Assembly: GCF_014648495.1 (NCBI RefSeq)
Contig: NZ_BMRF01000001.1
Coordinates: 620,001 to 684,000 of the forward strand
Direction: 5' to 3'
From: Actinomadura cremea
GTDB lineage: Bacteria > Actinomycetota > Actinomycetes > Streptosporangiales > Streptosporangiaceae
DNA: 64,000 bases
Positions within the stretch are counted from its first letter, which is position 1, and each line of letters begins with the position of its first letter. Below are positions 29,859 through 37,804 of the stretch, piece by piece. The notes under the pieces were generated by a model. That model made no database searches and was not told where the DNA came from. It saw only the letters and a program-made list of their open reading frames with translations. The position numbers were made by a program, and so were the translations under genes.

Positions 29859-32800
29859 TCAGGCAGAAGCCGGATCGGGACCACCGGATCCCATCTCCAC
29901 AAGATCGAGAGCGAGCGGTCCCTCGTCCATTCCCACGACGAGCAGGCCGGAGCCGACGCAAAGGGACCGGCACGGCGTACCGAGAGGGATCGTGCGCAGG
30001 GGAGCGCTTTCGAGCGGGTCCCAGGCACGGACCGTCCCGTCGTCTCCCGCCGAGACGAGCAGGGGCGCTCCGCCGGGCGTGAGGACGAAGGCCAGGGCCT
30101 CCACCCAGCCGTCGTGTTCGGCGGGCAGTTCGGCGGGCTCGGCGGGCTCGGCGCGCTCGGCGGGCTCGGCGGGCTCGGCGCCCTGGTCGCGCCACACCCG
30201 GATGCGGCCGTCGGTCGCCGTGGCGGCCACCAGCCGTCCCCCGCCGGGCAGGCGCACGCAGGCGACCGCGCGGACCGCGCCGTACCGGCGCGCGTCGCCG
30301 ATCCGCCGCCAGGTGCCCGCGACCGCGTCGAACGTCCGGATGGTCCCCGTGTTCCAGCCGGTGACGAGCGTGCCGTCCTCCCCGGCGCACCCGGACAGGA
30401 CGGTCAGCCGCTCGGGGTGCGCGGCCCCGCCCGCGTCGCCCGTCCCCTTCCAGGTGGCGTCGAACAGGTTCGCGCGCTCACCCGTCACCGGATCGAGGCC
30501 GTACACGTACAGGCGCCGCGAGGACGACGGGTCCCGCTGCGGCAGGACGGCCAACCGTGCGCCCCCGGACGCGCCGGAGAAGGCGGCGAGGCCCGCGACG
30601 GGACCGGCCGGCGGGTGCGGCACCGCGACCGCGGCGCCGTCCCCGGCCGTCCGGAAGGACACCGTGCCGTCCCCGCCGGCGACGGCGAGGAGGCCGCCCG
30701 CGTCGCCGGGGAGCGCGGCGACGGCGCGGACGCGGCCCGCGGCGGCCTCGCGGGCCGGCGGCCGGGCCGCTTCGGGGTTCCAGACCTTGACCGTCCGGTC
30801 GTCGCCGCAGCTCGCCAGGCGGTCGCCGCCGTCGGCGCCGAACCCCGCGATCGCGTTGACCGTGCCGTGGTGCCCGGTGAGCACGGCCGTCTCGCCCTCC
30901 CGCGCGCCCACCCCGAGCAGGTGGACGGTCCCCGCCGCGGACGCCGCCGCCACCGTCGACCGCCCGAGGGCCGCGAGCGCGCCGACGCCGCCCGGCACGG
31001 GCGTCGGGAGCGGGCGGACCCGTTCCCGTTCGAGGTCCCACACCACGAGGGTCTCGCCCGGCCCGCCCGCGACCAGCAGCGCGCCGTCCACGACGGCGAG
31101 GGCGCCCAGGGGACCGATGTTCGCGCTCCGCTTCCGCGTCCAGCGGGCGCCCCCGCCCCCGAGCGGGTCCCAGATCCGCATCGTCCCGTCGTATCCGGCA
31201 CTGACCAGCAGGGACTCGCCGTGCGGCGTCCGCAGCGCGGCGAGGGCGGTGACCTGGCCGATGTGGCCGGTGAGGGGCTCGCCCGAGGGATCGCCCGTCC
31301 GCGGGTCGAGGAGCCGGATGCGGCCGACGTGGGTGCCGACGGCCAGGTGCACGGTCCCCTCGGCGTCGGTGAGGACGGCGCTGGACACGTACCACTCCGG
31401 CGTGCCCGCGCGGCGCACCTCGTCCGTCGCCAGGTTCAGCAGCCGGATGCTCCCGCGGCTCTGCCGCTCCTCCGTCGTGACCAGCGTCCGGGTCCCGTCA
31501 CCCGCCTCCACGAACGTCACCGTGAGGATCCGGCCGCGCCTGCCGTCGCCGACCGGCGGGACGACCGCGTGCCCGGTCAGCGGGTCCCAGATGCGGACCT
31601 CCCCCGCCTCGTCCCCGGTGGCCAGCAGCCGCGTCCCGTCCGCGCCGCGCAGGCTCGCGGCGGCCTGGACGCGCCCGCCGTGACCGGCCAGCGTCAGGTG
31701 CGGCGCCTGCCGCCGCAGCGCGGACCAGCGCACGTCCCAGGACGTGACGGGGACGGCGCGGGTCTCGCCGGCGAGCGCGTCCGGTCCGGCCGCCCGCGCC
31801 TTCCCGAGCCGCCGGAGCCCGCGCCGGTCGTCCGGCCCGGCCCCGTCCGCCAGGTGCGCGGTCGTCACCGTCCCGAGCACCTCGGGCGGGAGCGCGCTGA
31901 GGTCGCCGCCGCGCATCGCCTCCGCGCTCACCGCGCGCGGTTCGAGCCGGTCGAGGAGGCCGGGCCGCACGTTCAGCACCTCCCAGGCCAGCGCCAGCGA
32001 CGCGGTGAGATGGCCGGGCAGGTACCGGGCGAGGTAGGGGTTGAGCGGACCGTCCCGCCCCTCGGCCGGCCCGTGCCCCTCGGCCAGCGCGAGCAGCGCC
32101 CGCGCCATCTCGAGCCGGTGGCGCGGCGCCTCCGCGGCGCCGCGGAAGTGGTCCTGGAACGTCCGGTGGGCGAGGCGGAAGACGGACTGGCCCCGGTCGG
32201 CGTCCAGCATGATGTAGGGCGCCGCGGCCTCCTGGACCCGGCGGATCAGTTCCCCGTCGACATGCTTCGGGCCGATGGCGCCCGCCGCGGTCGCCCAGAC
32301 CCGGTCCGCCAGCGGCAGGCCCCTGCCCCGGCCGAACGCGAGCGCCTCCAGGACCTGCCGGGCGCCCGGGACCTCGCGGTCCACCCGGTCCACGGCCGCC
32401 GCGAAGAGCCGCACGTGGTCGCCGCCCAGCAGGTACTCCAGGTCGTCCGCGCGCTCGGGACGCAGCAGCCCCGGATCGGCGCGGATCTCCCGGACGGCGA
32501 GGTTCGCGTAGAGGTACTCGTGGCCCCCGTTCGCGATCAGGTTCGCGACGCGGGACGCGGCGTCGTCGAACCCGTCCCCGTGCGCCGGGCGCAACGGCTC
32601 GAGGGAGCGCCTGACCAGCTCGACCATGTCGGCCGTGCCGCTCGTGAGCCACAGTTCCTCGACACGCCGCCCCGCGCTCTCGCCGCCGCCTCCCCCGTCG
32701 CCGTCGCCGTCGCCTTCCCCTTCCTCGGCCGTTCCGGCGCCCAGGGCCGCGAGCAGGTTCCGGCTCCCGTCCACCGGACGGTCCGGCCCGTCCAGGGAGG

Positions 32801-34100
32801 ACGGCCGGGTCCCGACCACGAGCCGGACGCCCGGGACCCGCGCAAGCTGGCGGAACAGCGTCGCGAGCTGCAGCGGCTCGCCCGCCTCGTCCAGCGCGTC
32901 GGCCAGCAGCCGCAGCGGCGCGGCGCGCTCCCGCAGCCGCCGGAGCAGCGAACTGGTCCGCTCGCTCGGTGACATCCCGGCGTCCGGGACGCCGACGCCC
33001 GCCGCCCGCGCGATCGCCGCGGTGACGTCCTCGACGGCCGCGCCCGTCAGCGGCAGGAACAGATCGAACCGGGGCGGATCGTCCTCCTGCGCCCAGCCCG
33101 TCCCGGGGAACCCGGTCCGGGTGAGCAGCTCGGCGATCTCCGGATGGCCGTGCAGGGCGACGTTGCCGAGGACGGTCGACTTGCCCGCCCCCGCGCCGCC
33201 GGTGACGACGAACATGCCGGTGCCGGTCCGGCCGAGCCACTGCGCGATCCGGACGCACTCCGGCCGCCGGTCGACGAAGTTCAGGCCGAGTTCGCCGAGC
33301 GCCCCGCCGATCTCCAGGCGCACGAACTGGGCGCGCTCGCCGTCCGGGAGCGCGTCGATCAGCGCCCGCAGTTCCGCGTGGACGTCCATGGGCGCCGCGA
33401 TCGGCTCCGGGAGCCGCGAGGCCCGGACGAGCCCGCGGACGCCGATGAGCCCCGGCGCGCTCACGGCGCCCCGCTCGCCGGCCGCGAGCCGCTCCTCCAG
33501 CCGTCCCGCGAAGTCGCGCAGGTGGATGACGTCGTCGTTGTCGTTGTAGGTGGCGAGGACGTCGGCCAGCGCCCGCCGGAAGACCGACAGGTAGCCGCGG
33601 CCCTGGTCCGCGCCCGTGGCCACCAGGACCAGGCGTTCCCGGGCCCGCGCCACCAGCAGCCGCGCCTCGACGCGGTCGAGGAAGGTCCGCGCGCCGCACG
33701 CCTCCACGAGGACGAACGTCCACTCGGCGCCCGGCCCCCGCTCGCGCACGTGGTCGATCACGTACCGGGCGAGCCGGTCGGGCTCGATCCAGGTGTCGTC
33801 CCGCCCGCCCTTCTCCCCGGGGACGATGAGCGCGGCGTCGTCCTGGTTCGACTCGCCGTGCCCGAACCAGAGGAGCATCGAGGAGCGCCGCCCGAGGCCG
33901 GTGCCCCAGCGGCGCAGGCGCGCGTCCGTGGCGCCGAGGTCGCGGCCGAGCCCCTCGTCCCATTCGTCGTGGTCGCCGCCGAGCGGCGCGAGCAGCCCGG
34001 CCACCGCGCGGGCCTCCTCGGACGCCCGGATCGGCCGGTGGCGGGCGTCGCGGTACTCGTCGAAGGCGAGGGGGACGACGAGGAAGGAGGCATCGTCCAC
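29859..34100 (-). CDS. Caspase-like peptidase-STAND NTPase-WD40 protein (cassette gene 2)
   Basis: A 1413-residue signalling protein. Residues 1-225 are a caspase-like domain: His81 in MLLWFGHGESN and Cys135 in FVLVEACGART form the expected dyad. A STAND/NACHT-type NTPase follows, with Walker A GGAGAGKST at 301-309 and a Walker B-like RLLADALDEAGE. Helices come next, then at least ten WD40-like repeats from about 830, with blades such as LLVSAGYDGTMRIWDPL, LASCGDDRTVKVWNPEA and LLVSAGDDGTVRAWDPLE. A Gly/Asp/Glu linker sits near residue 470. By analogy, WD40 ligand binding would trigger NTPase assembly and release the protease. It starts with GTG 4 bp after the lipase stop, so the lipase is its obvious partner. 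A 9-bp tandem repeat near 30121-30180 encodes an Ala-Glu-Pro run. Confidence 0.88.
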   Translation of the reverse strand: MDDASFLVVPLAFDEYRDARHRPIRASEEARAVAGLLAPLGGDHDEWDEGLGRDLGATDARLRRWGTGLGRRSSMLLWFGHGESNQDDAALIVPGEKGGRDDTWIEPDRLARYVIDHVRERGPGAEWTFVLVEACGARTFLDRVEARLLVARARERLVLVATGADQGRGYLSVFRRALADVLATYNDNDDVIHLRDFAGRLEERLAAGERGAVSAPGLIGVRGLVRASRLPEPIAAPMDVHAELRALIDALPDGERAQFVRLEIGGALGELGLNFVDRRPECVRIAQWLGRTGTGMFVVTGGAGAGKSTVLGNVALHGHPEIAELLTRTGFPGTGWAQEDDPPRFDLFLPLTGAAVEDVTAAIARAAGVGVPDAGMSPSERTSSLLRRLRERAAPLRLLADALDEAGEPLQLATLFRQLARVPGVRLVVGTRPSSLDGPDRPVDGSRNLLAALGAGTAEEGEGDGDGDGGGGGESAGRRVEELWLTSGTADMVELVRRSLEPLRPAHGDGFDDAASRVANLIANGGHEYLYANLAVREIRADPGLLRPERADDLEYLLGGDHVRLFAAAVDRVDREVPGARQVLEALAFGRGRGLPLADRVWATAAGAIGPKHVDGELIRRVQEAAAPYIMLDADRGQSVFRLAHRTFQDHFRGAAEAPRHRLEMARALLALAEGHGPAEGRDGPLNPYLARYLPGHLTASLALAWEVLNVRPGLLDRLEPRAVSAEAMRGGDLSALPPEVLGTVTTAHLADGAGPDDRRGLRRLGKARAAGPDALAGETRAVPVTSWDVRWSALRRQAPHLTLAGHGGRVQAAASLRGADGTRLLATGDEAGEVRIWDPLTGHAVVPPVGDGRRGRILTVTFVEAGDGTRTLVTTEERQSRGSIRLLNLATDEVRRAGTPEWYVSSAVLTDAEGTVHLAVGTHVGRIRLLDPRTGDPSGEPLTGHIGQVTALAALRTPHGESLLVSAGYDGTMRIWDPLGGGGARWTRKRSANIGPLGALAVVDGALLVAGGPGETLVVWDLERERVRPLPTPVPGGVGALAALGRSTVAAASAAGTVHLLGVGAREGETAVLTGHHGTVNAIAGFGADGGDRLASCGDDRTVKVWNPEAARPPAREAAAGRVRAVAALPGDAGGLLAVAGGDGTVSFRTAGDGAAVAVPHPPAGPVAGLAAFSGASGGARLAVLPQRDPSSSRRLYVYGLDPVTGERANLFDATWKGTGDAGGAAHPERLTVLSGCAGEDGTLVTGWNTGTIRTFDAVAGTWRRIGDARRYGAVRAVACVRLPGGGRLVAATATDGRIRVWRDQGAEPAEPAERAEPAEPAELPAEHDGWVEALAFVLTPGGAPLLVSAGDDGTVRAWDPLESAPLRTIPLGTPCRSLCVGSGLLVVGMDEGPLALDLVEMGSGGPDPASA

Positions 34101-34104
34101 GGGG

Positions 34105-35538
34105 TCAGTCCCGGACGAGCACGATCTGCGTCACCGGGTCCGACCCGTCCGAGACCGCGATCCGGTACAGGCCGGGCTCGTCGAGGACGACCGCGGCGAC
34201 CAGGCCCTCGGGGTCGTCGCCGCGGTGCGGCACCGGTCGGGCCACCGGCCGCCGGTCGCGCAGGGCGTCCTCGACCAGGACGCTCACCCGCCCCGCCGCG
34301 CGCACCCGGTCGATCGCGATCTCGAACCTCTGCCCGGCCTCGGCGGTGTCGGGCACCCGGAGCCCGATCGCCTCGCCGTCGTCGTCGCCGAGGGCCGCGC
34401 CCGGGTCGATCCGGTCGACCACGCCCCGCACGATGTCGAGCGCCGAGCGAGTGCGCGCCAGGGCACCGTGCTGCTGCCCGAGGGTCGTGGCGTCCGGCAT
34501 TCCGGGAGGCGCGGCCGAGTAGCGGAACACGGTGCCGTCCCCCCGGTGGTCGACGGGCTGCGGCCGTCCGAACGGGTCGCGGCGCAATTCGTCGTCCGGG
34601 TCGCGGAGGAACCCGTGCGGCAGCAGCTCCGCCGCACCGTCCCGCAGGCGCAGCGACTGGTCGGTCGGCTGGCCCGTTCCGATGACCGGACGATGGCCCG
34701 GCAGGCGCGCGGGGTCCCAGGACGCGCGGGACCGCCGCGACCGCTGGAACAGGTCCCTGTCGGCGCCGAGCGCCACGGCGTCCGCCTCGCCGAGTTCGAC
34801 GACGTGGTCGTCGCCGGTCAGCACGCAGCGGTAGGCGGGGGCGGGCAGGAGGTCGTGCACGGCGGGGAGCGTGCGGGCGAGGTCCCGCAGGTTGCGCCGT
34901 TCGAGCGCCATGCCCCGTCCCGTGTTCAGCATCCCGACCGCCTTGACGGCGCCCAGGAACGGCGTGCCGAGCGTGACCGTGGCGCGGACCTCGGCGGCCA
35001 GGTCGGGATGCCGGGCGCACATCGCCGCCGCGACGAGGCCGCCCATCGAGTGCGCGACGATCACCGCCTTCGGCTCCGGCCCCCTCGGACGCGATGCGTG
35101 GTCCCGCCACCCGTCCAGGTGGGTGCGCAGGGCGGCCGCCAGCCGGTCGGCGTTGAAGTCGACGGAAAGCCGCCAGTCATAGGCGAACGGCAGGAGCGCG
35201 CGCGGATGCGGAAGTGCCCTGCCGATCCGGTCGACCAGCCGCCCGTAGGGCTCGATCCCCTTGAGGACGGGCGCCCACTCGACGGTGTCGAGAAGCCCGT
35301 CGGGGACGATCCGCCCCACGTGGCCGTCCCGTTCCCGCGGCGTGACGGCGAGTTCGGCGAGCCCTTCCCGGTGCCCCCAGCGCGCCAGGTACCGCGCCGC
35401 CCGGCCCACTCCCCAGAGCACCCGTCCGGTCTCCGCGTGGACGAGCCTGCTGCCCATGATCCCCGGGACGATGACGACGGCGTCCCCGCTCACGGTCGTC
35501 CTGACGGACGGCGGCGTCCAGGTACCATCCGCTTTCAT
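34105..35538 (-). CDS. LCAT-like alpha/beta-hydrolase, probable lipase effector (cassette gene 1)
   Basis: A 477-residue protein with no signal peptide. The LCAT-type hydrolase core starts VVIVPGIMGSRLVHAETG (oxyanion region), then LLPFAYDWRLSVDFNADRL and the nucleophile Ser164 in VAHSMGGLVAAA. Candidate acid and base are Asp in RGDGTVFRYS and His in GQQHGALART. LCAT-family enzymes cleave acyl chains from phospholipids, so a cytosolic form next to a caspase-STAND switch could attack the cell's own membrane. The last 110 residues look like a beta-sandwich (GLYRIAVSDGSDPVTQIVLV) that could be a regulatory domain removed by proteolysis (speculation). It is the first gene of the cassette; its promoter should lie in 35539-35661. 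Confidence 0.82.
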   Translation of the reverse strand: MKADGTWTPPSVRTTVSGDAVVIVPGIMGSRLVHAETGRVLWGVGRAARYLARWGHREGLAELAVTPRERDGHVGRIVPDGLLDTVEWAPVLKGIEPYGRLVDRIGRALPHPRALLPFAYDWRLSVDFNADRLAAALRTHLDGWRDHASRPRGPEPKAVIVAHSMGGLVAAAMCARHPDLAAEVRATVTLGTPFLGAVKAVGMLNTGRGMALERRNLRDLARTLPAVHDLLPAPAYRCVLTGDDHVVELGEADAVALGADRDLFQRSRRSRASWDPARLPGHRPVIGTGQPTDQSLRLRDGAAELLPHGFLRDPDDELRRDPFGRPQPVDHRGDGTVFRYSAAPPGMPDATTLGQQHGALARTRSALDIVRGVVDRIDPGAALGDDDGEAIGLRVPDTAEAGQRFEIAIDRVRAAGRVSVLVEDALRDRRPVARPVPHRGDDPEGLVAAVVLDEPGLYRIAVSDGSDPVTQIVLVRD

Positions 35539-35615
35539 TCACATCAGACTAGCCGGAAATGGCGGCCGTATTAAGTTACGTCCACTTTGTGACACCGGTA
35601 TCGGCGAGAGTCGCG

Positions 35616-35649
35616 ATGCGGTCCCCGCCGCCGATCGCGAGGACCGCAT
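35616..35649 (-). terminator. Stem-loop between the Roadblock operon and the lipase cassette
   Basis: Arms ATGCGGTCC (35616-35624) and GGACCGCAT (35641-35649) pair over 9 bp around a 16-nt loop. It starts 12 bp after the stop of the last Roadblock gene. It would separate that operon from the lipase cassette, although no T-tract follows, so read-through is possible. Confidence 0.45.
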
Positions 35650-35661
35650 TTCCCCCGCCCT

Positions 35662-36033
35662 TCAGACCTCGAGGTTCTGCTCGATGTCCTTGAGCCGGTG
35701 CCGGGCCAGCGCCAGGTTGGCCCGGCTCCGGTCCAGGACCATGTACATGAACAGGCCCTTGCCCTTGCGGCCGGTCACCGGCCGGATGATGTGGTACTGC
35801 GAGGAGATGCTGATGAGGATGTCCTCGATGTCCTCTTGAATGCCGAGCTGCTCCATCGTCCGCAGCTTCGCCCGCACCACCTCGGTGTTGCCCGCCGCCG
35901 CGACCGTCAGGTCGAACGTGTTGGAACTGCCGAGGTGGCCGAGCGCCATCCCGCTCCCGTAGTCGACCACCGCGACGCCCACGGCGCCGTCGATCGACAT
36001 CATGTCCTTGAGGGCCAGATCCAGATTCGGCAT
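35662..36033 (-). CDS. Roadblock/LC7-domain protein
   Basis: A 123-residue single-domain protein. Segments NLDLALKDMMSIDGAVGVAV, VDYGSGMALGHLGS, EDILISISSQYHIIRPV and GLFMYMVLDRSRANLALAR match the alternating helix-strand pattern of Roadblock/LC7 proteins, which form dimers that bind small GTPases (MglB, CvnB). The ATG at 36033 has GGAAGGAAGG upstream. It is the last gene of a four-gene set with two more Roadblock proteins. It resembles the 37236 protein more than the 36146 protein (both share DRxRxNLALAR). No GTPase partner is nearby. Confidence 0.88.
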   Translation of the reverse strand: MPNLDLALKDMMSIDGAVGVAVVDYGSGMALGHLGSSNTFDLTVAAAGNTEVVRAKLRTMEQLGIQEDIEDILISISSQYHIIRPVTGRKGKGLFMYMVLDRSRANLALARHRLKDIEQNLEV

Positions 36034-36053
36034 GTGCCTTCCTTCCCATTGCG

Positions 36054-36143
36054 GTTGCCTGTGTTCCGGTTGCCTGTACTCCGGTTGCCTGTACTCCGGT
36101 GGCCGCTGTTCCGGTGCGCGGTGTTCCGGCTCTCCGCACTCCG
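36054..36143. repeat. Six-unit 15-bp tandem repeat
   Basis: Six consecutive 15-bp units, for example GTTGCCTGTACTCCG at 36069-36083 and again identically at 36084-36098; the other four differ at a few positions but keep the final CCG. It fills nearly the whole gap between two Roadblock genes. On the minus strand it is open in two frames (Pro-Glu-Tyr-Arg-Gln and Gly-Val-Gln-Ala-Thr type repeats), but no start or neighbour supports translation. Length variation by slippage is likely. Confidence 0.8.
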
Positions 36144-36145
36144 GT

Positions 36146-36532
36146 TCAGCGCTTCGCGGCGGCGAGGAGGGCCGCGACGGCGCGCGCCACCGGACGCGCC
36201 TCCAGATGGAGCCGGCCGACATTGACGTCCCCTTCCGCGAGCACCGTCAGCGACGCGGCCGGCCCGGCCGCGTACGTCACCACGTAGCCCGCGCCCCGGA
36301 CGACGACCTCGTGGAACCCGCCGCCGTGCGCGGTCTCCACGACCCGGTTCGCCAGCCCGAGCTGCGACGCCGTCACCGCCGCCATCGAGGACGGCTCGAT
36401 GGACGGCGGCAGATCGTGCGCGATCAGCAGCCCGTCCACGGACGCGACGAGGCTCCCGGTCAGTCCCGGAACCTTCCGCAGGCCGAGCAGTTCGGCCTGC
36501 ACCTCCGCCTCCAGCACTCCGGCTCCCGTCAC
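36146..36532 (-). CDS. Roadblock/LC7-domain protein, divergent
   Basis: A 128-residue protein with Roadblock/LC7 features: ELLGLRKVPGLTGSLVASVD, GLLIAHDLPPS, SQLGLANRVVETAHGGGFHE and VVTYAAGPAASLTVLAEGDV. The form VPGLTGSLVASVDGLLIAHD is the MglB/CvnB-type strand-turn. The GTG at 36532 overlaps the stop of the DUF4388-like gene (GTGA), so it is translationally coupled to it. It probably pairs with another Roadblock protein of the set. Confidence 0.82.
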   Translation of the reverse strand: MTGAGVLEAEVQAELLGLRKVPGLTGSLVASVDGLLIAHDLPPSIEPSSMAAVTASQLGLANRVVETAHGGGFHEVVVRGAGYVVTYAAGPAASLTVLAEGDVNVGRLHLEARPVARAVAALLAAAKR

Positions 36533-37239
36533 AGCTCGACCAGCGCGGCGCGGAGCCGCTCCAGCAGTTGATGGTCGGCGGGCGCCCAGCCGTCCCGGGG
36601 CTCGCCGTCGAACAGGTCGCGGGCCGCGCCGGGACGGGACCCGCCGGGGCGCGGGCCGCGGGGGTCGGCCGGGCCGCCGGGTTCGGCCGGTGCGCCGGGC
36701 GGCCGGACGGCCCGCACCAGCGACGCCGCCGCGAGGCCGCGCACGGACAGCAGGCACCCGAACACGGTCCGGCCGAGGTCGCGGGCCAGCTCCGCGGGCG
36801 TGTGGCGGCCGTCCGCGTTGAGCAGGATCTCCGCCTGCAGCCCGGTCAGGAACACCCGCTGCCGCCGCACCCGCCGGACCGGGACGACCGGCGCCGCGTC
36901 CACGTCCGCCGACGGCCACTCGGCGTCCAGCAGGGCCCGCCGCCGGTGGAGCTCGTGGGCGAGCGTGGCCGCGGTCACCGGGCGGGCCGCGCCCCGCGAC
37001 ACCGGCCCCTCGGTGAACCGCGGCTCCCCCTCCGCCCCGAGCAGGAAGCACGCCGCGTCGAACAGCGCGATGGGTTCCGCCCACCGCCCCGCCGTGTACC
37101 GGCATTCGGCGTGGACGACCGCGCCCTCGGCGACCTCGAACGATCCGACGTCGCCGACCCGCAGGACGCCGCTGCGGCCGTCCCGTTCCAGCCCGTGCAG
37201 GGTGCGCAGCACCCCGCCCGCTCCGTGCGGCGCCGTCAC
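36529..37239 (-). CDS. DUF4388-like protein
   Basis: A 236-residue protein. The N-terminal part (about 8-70) reads GVLRTLHGLERDGRSGVLRV, then FEVAEGAVVHAECRYTAGRW and AEPIALFDAACFLLGAEGEP. This follows the DUF4388 pattern of a small beta domain plus a helical segment found in proteins linked to small-GTPase and motility-type signalling. A second helical part (about 110-175) contains FLTGLQAEILLNADGRHTPA, then a Pro/Gly/Arg-rich linker and a short C-terminal helix. It overlaps both neighbours by 4 bp and so sits in the middle of the Roadblock operon. No enzymatic motif is visible. Confidence 0.65.
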   Translation of the reverse strand: MTAPHGAGGVLRTLHGLERDGRSGVLRVGDVGSFEVAEGAVVHAECRYTAGRWAEPIALFDAACFLLGAEGEPRFTEGPVSRGAARPVTAATLAHELHRRRALLDAEWPSADVDAAPVVPVRRVRRQRVFLTGLQAEILLNADGRHTPAELARDLGRTVFGCLLSVRGLAAASLVRAVRPPGAPAEPGGPADPRGPRPGGSRPGAARDLFDGEPRDGWAPADHQLLERLRAALVEL

Positions 37240-37619
37240 CGGTCCGCCATTTCCTGCACCAGCCCCTGCATCCGCAGGCGCGCGAGAGCGAGATTGCCCC
37301 TTTCGCGGTCGACCACCAAATGGACGAACAGGTGGCCGTCGAGATCCGGGCCGGTGAGGACCAGCAGGTGATATCCGCCGGACCCGCACACGATGATCTC
37401 CTCGACGTCGTCGCCGTCCGGCGTCGCCGACAGCGCGGCCGAGCCGAGCACCGACCGCACCACGTCGGTCGCTCCGGCGGCGTCCTCGTGCTGGTCCACG
37501 CGATCGTCCCGGCCGGCCGAGGCCACGGCCAGCCCGCTCGCGCAGTCCACCAGCGTCACCCGCTGCGCCCCGGGAATCGCCATCATCCGCGCAAGGCAGT
37601 CATCGATGCGCAAGGCCAT
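37236..37619 (-). CDS. Roadblock/LC7-domain protein
   Basis: A 127-residue protein reading ALRIDDCLARMMAIPGAQRV, TLVDCASGLAVASAGRDD, EEIIVCGSGGYHLLVLTGP and GHLFVHLVVDRERGNLALAR. This is a Roadblock/LC7 domain close to the 35662 protein. I chose the ATG at 37619, where the family begins, with GGGGGA immediately upstream. It is the first gene of the four-gene set, and its stop overlaps the DUF4388-like start. In actinomycete conservons one Roadblock gene is grouped with a sensor kinase, a DUF742 gene and a GTPase; none of those is present here. Confidence 0.85.
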   Translation of the reverse strand: MALRIDDCLARMMAIPGAQRVTLVDCASGLAVASAGRDDRVDQHEDAAGATDVVRSVLGSAALSATPDGDDVEEIIVCGSGGYHLLVLTGPDLDGHLFVHLVVDRERGNLALARLRMQGLVQEMADR

Positions 37620-37804
37620 TCCCCCACGAATGAGAGTTGCAGGAGACTGCACCTTACCCACAACTCGCCGCACCACAGGCGCAAAATCTCATATAGCGAT
37701 CAAGGTCGTGAAGCGGGGCATAAATACCACCCAGTATCGAAACCGCTCAGGCCCCTTGACCTCCAATTCGGCCCCCTTGACATAGACCGAAAACCTGGCC
37801 GTAT
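37620..37804 (-). promoter_or_regulatory. Low-GC promoter region of the Roadblock operon
   Basis: The 185 bp between the Roadblock operon and the stop of the monooxygenase gene are markedly lower in GC. On the minus strand they contain A/T-rich hexamers such as TATATG (about 37692-37697) and TATTTA. It is the only plausible promoter site for the operon, but no clear -35/-10 pair with 16-18 bp spacing could be fixed. Confidence 0.35.

Noticed and set aside
30121-30180. Tandem GGCGGGCTC-like repeats, considered as a CRISPR or regulatory array
   Set aside because: They are 9-bp in-frame repeats encoding an Ala-Glu-Pro linker of the WD40 protein, with no spacers.
36054-36143. 15-bp repeat considered as a coding repeat protein joined to the Roadblock gene
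   Set aside because: The in-frame extension has no start of its own except inside the neighbouring gene, and the Roadblock ATG at 36033 has a strong ribosome site.
37689-37804. C-terminal-looking minus-strand peptide after the monooxygenase
   Set aside because: It is the tail of an out-of-frame shadow; the low-GC composition fits a promoter region better.
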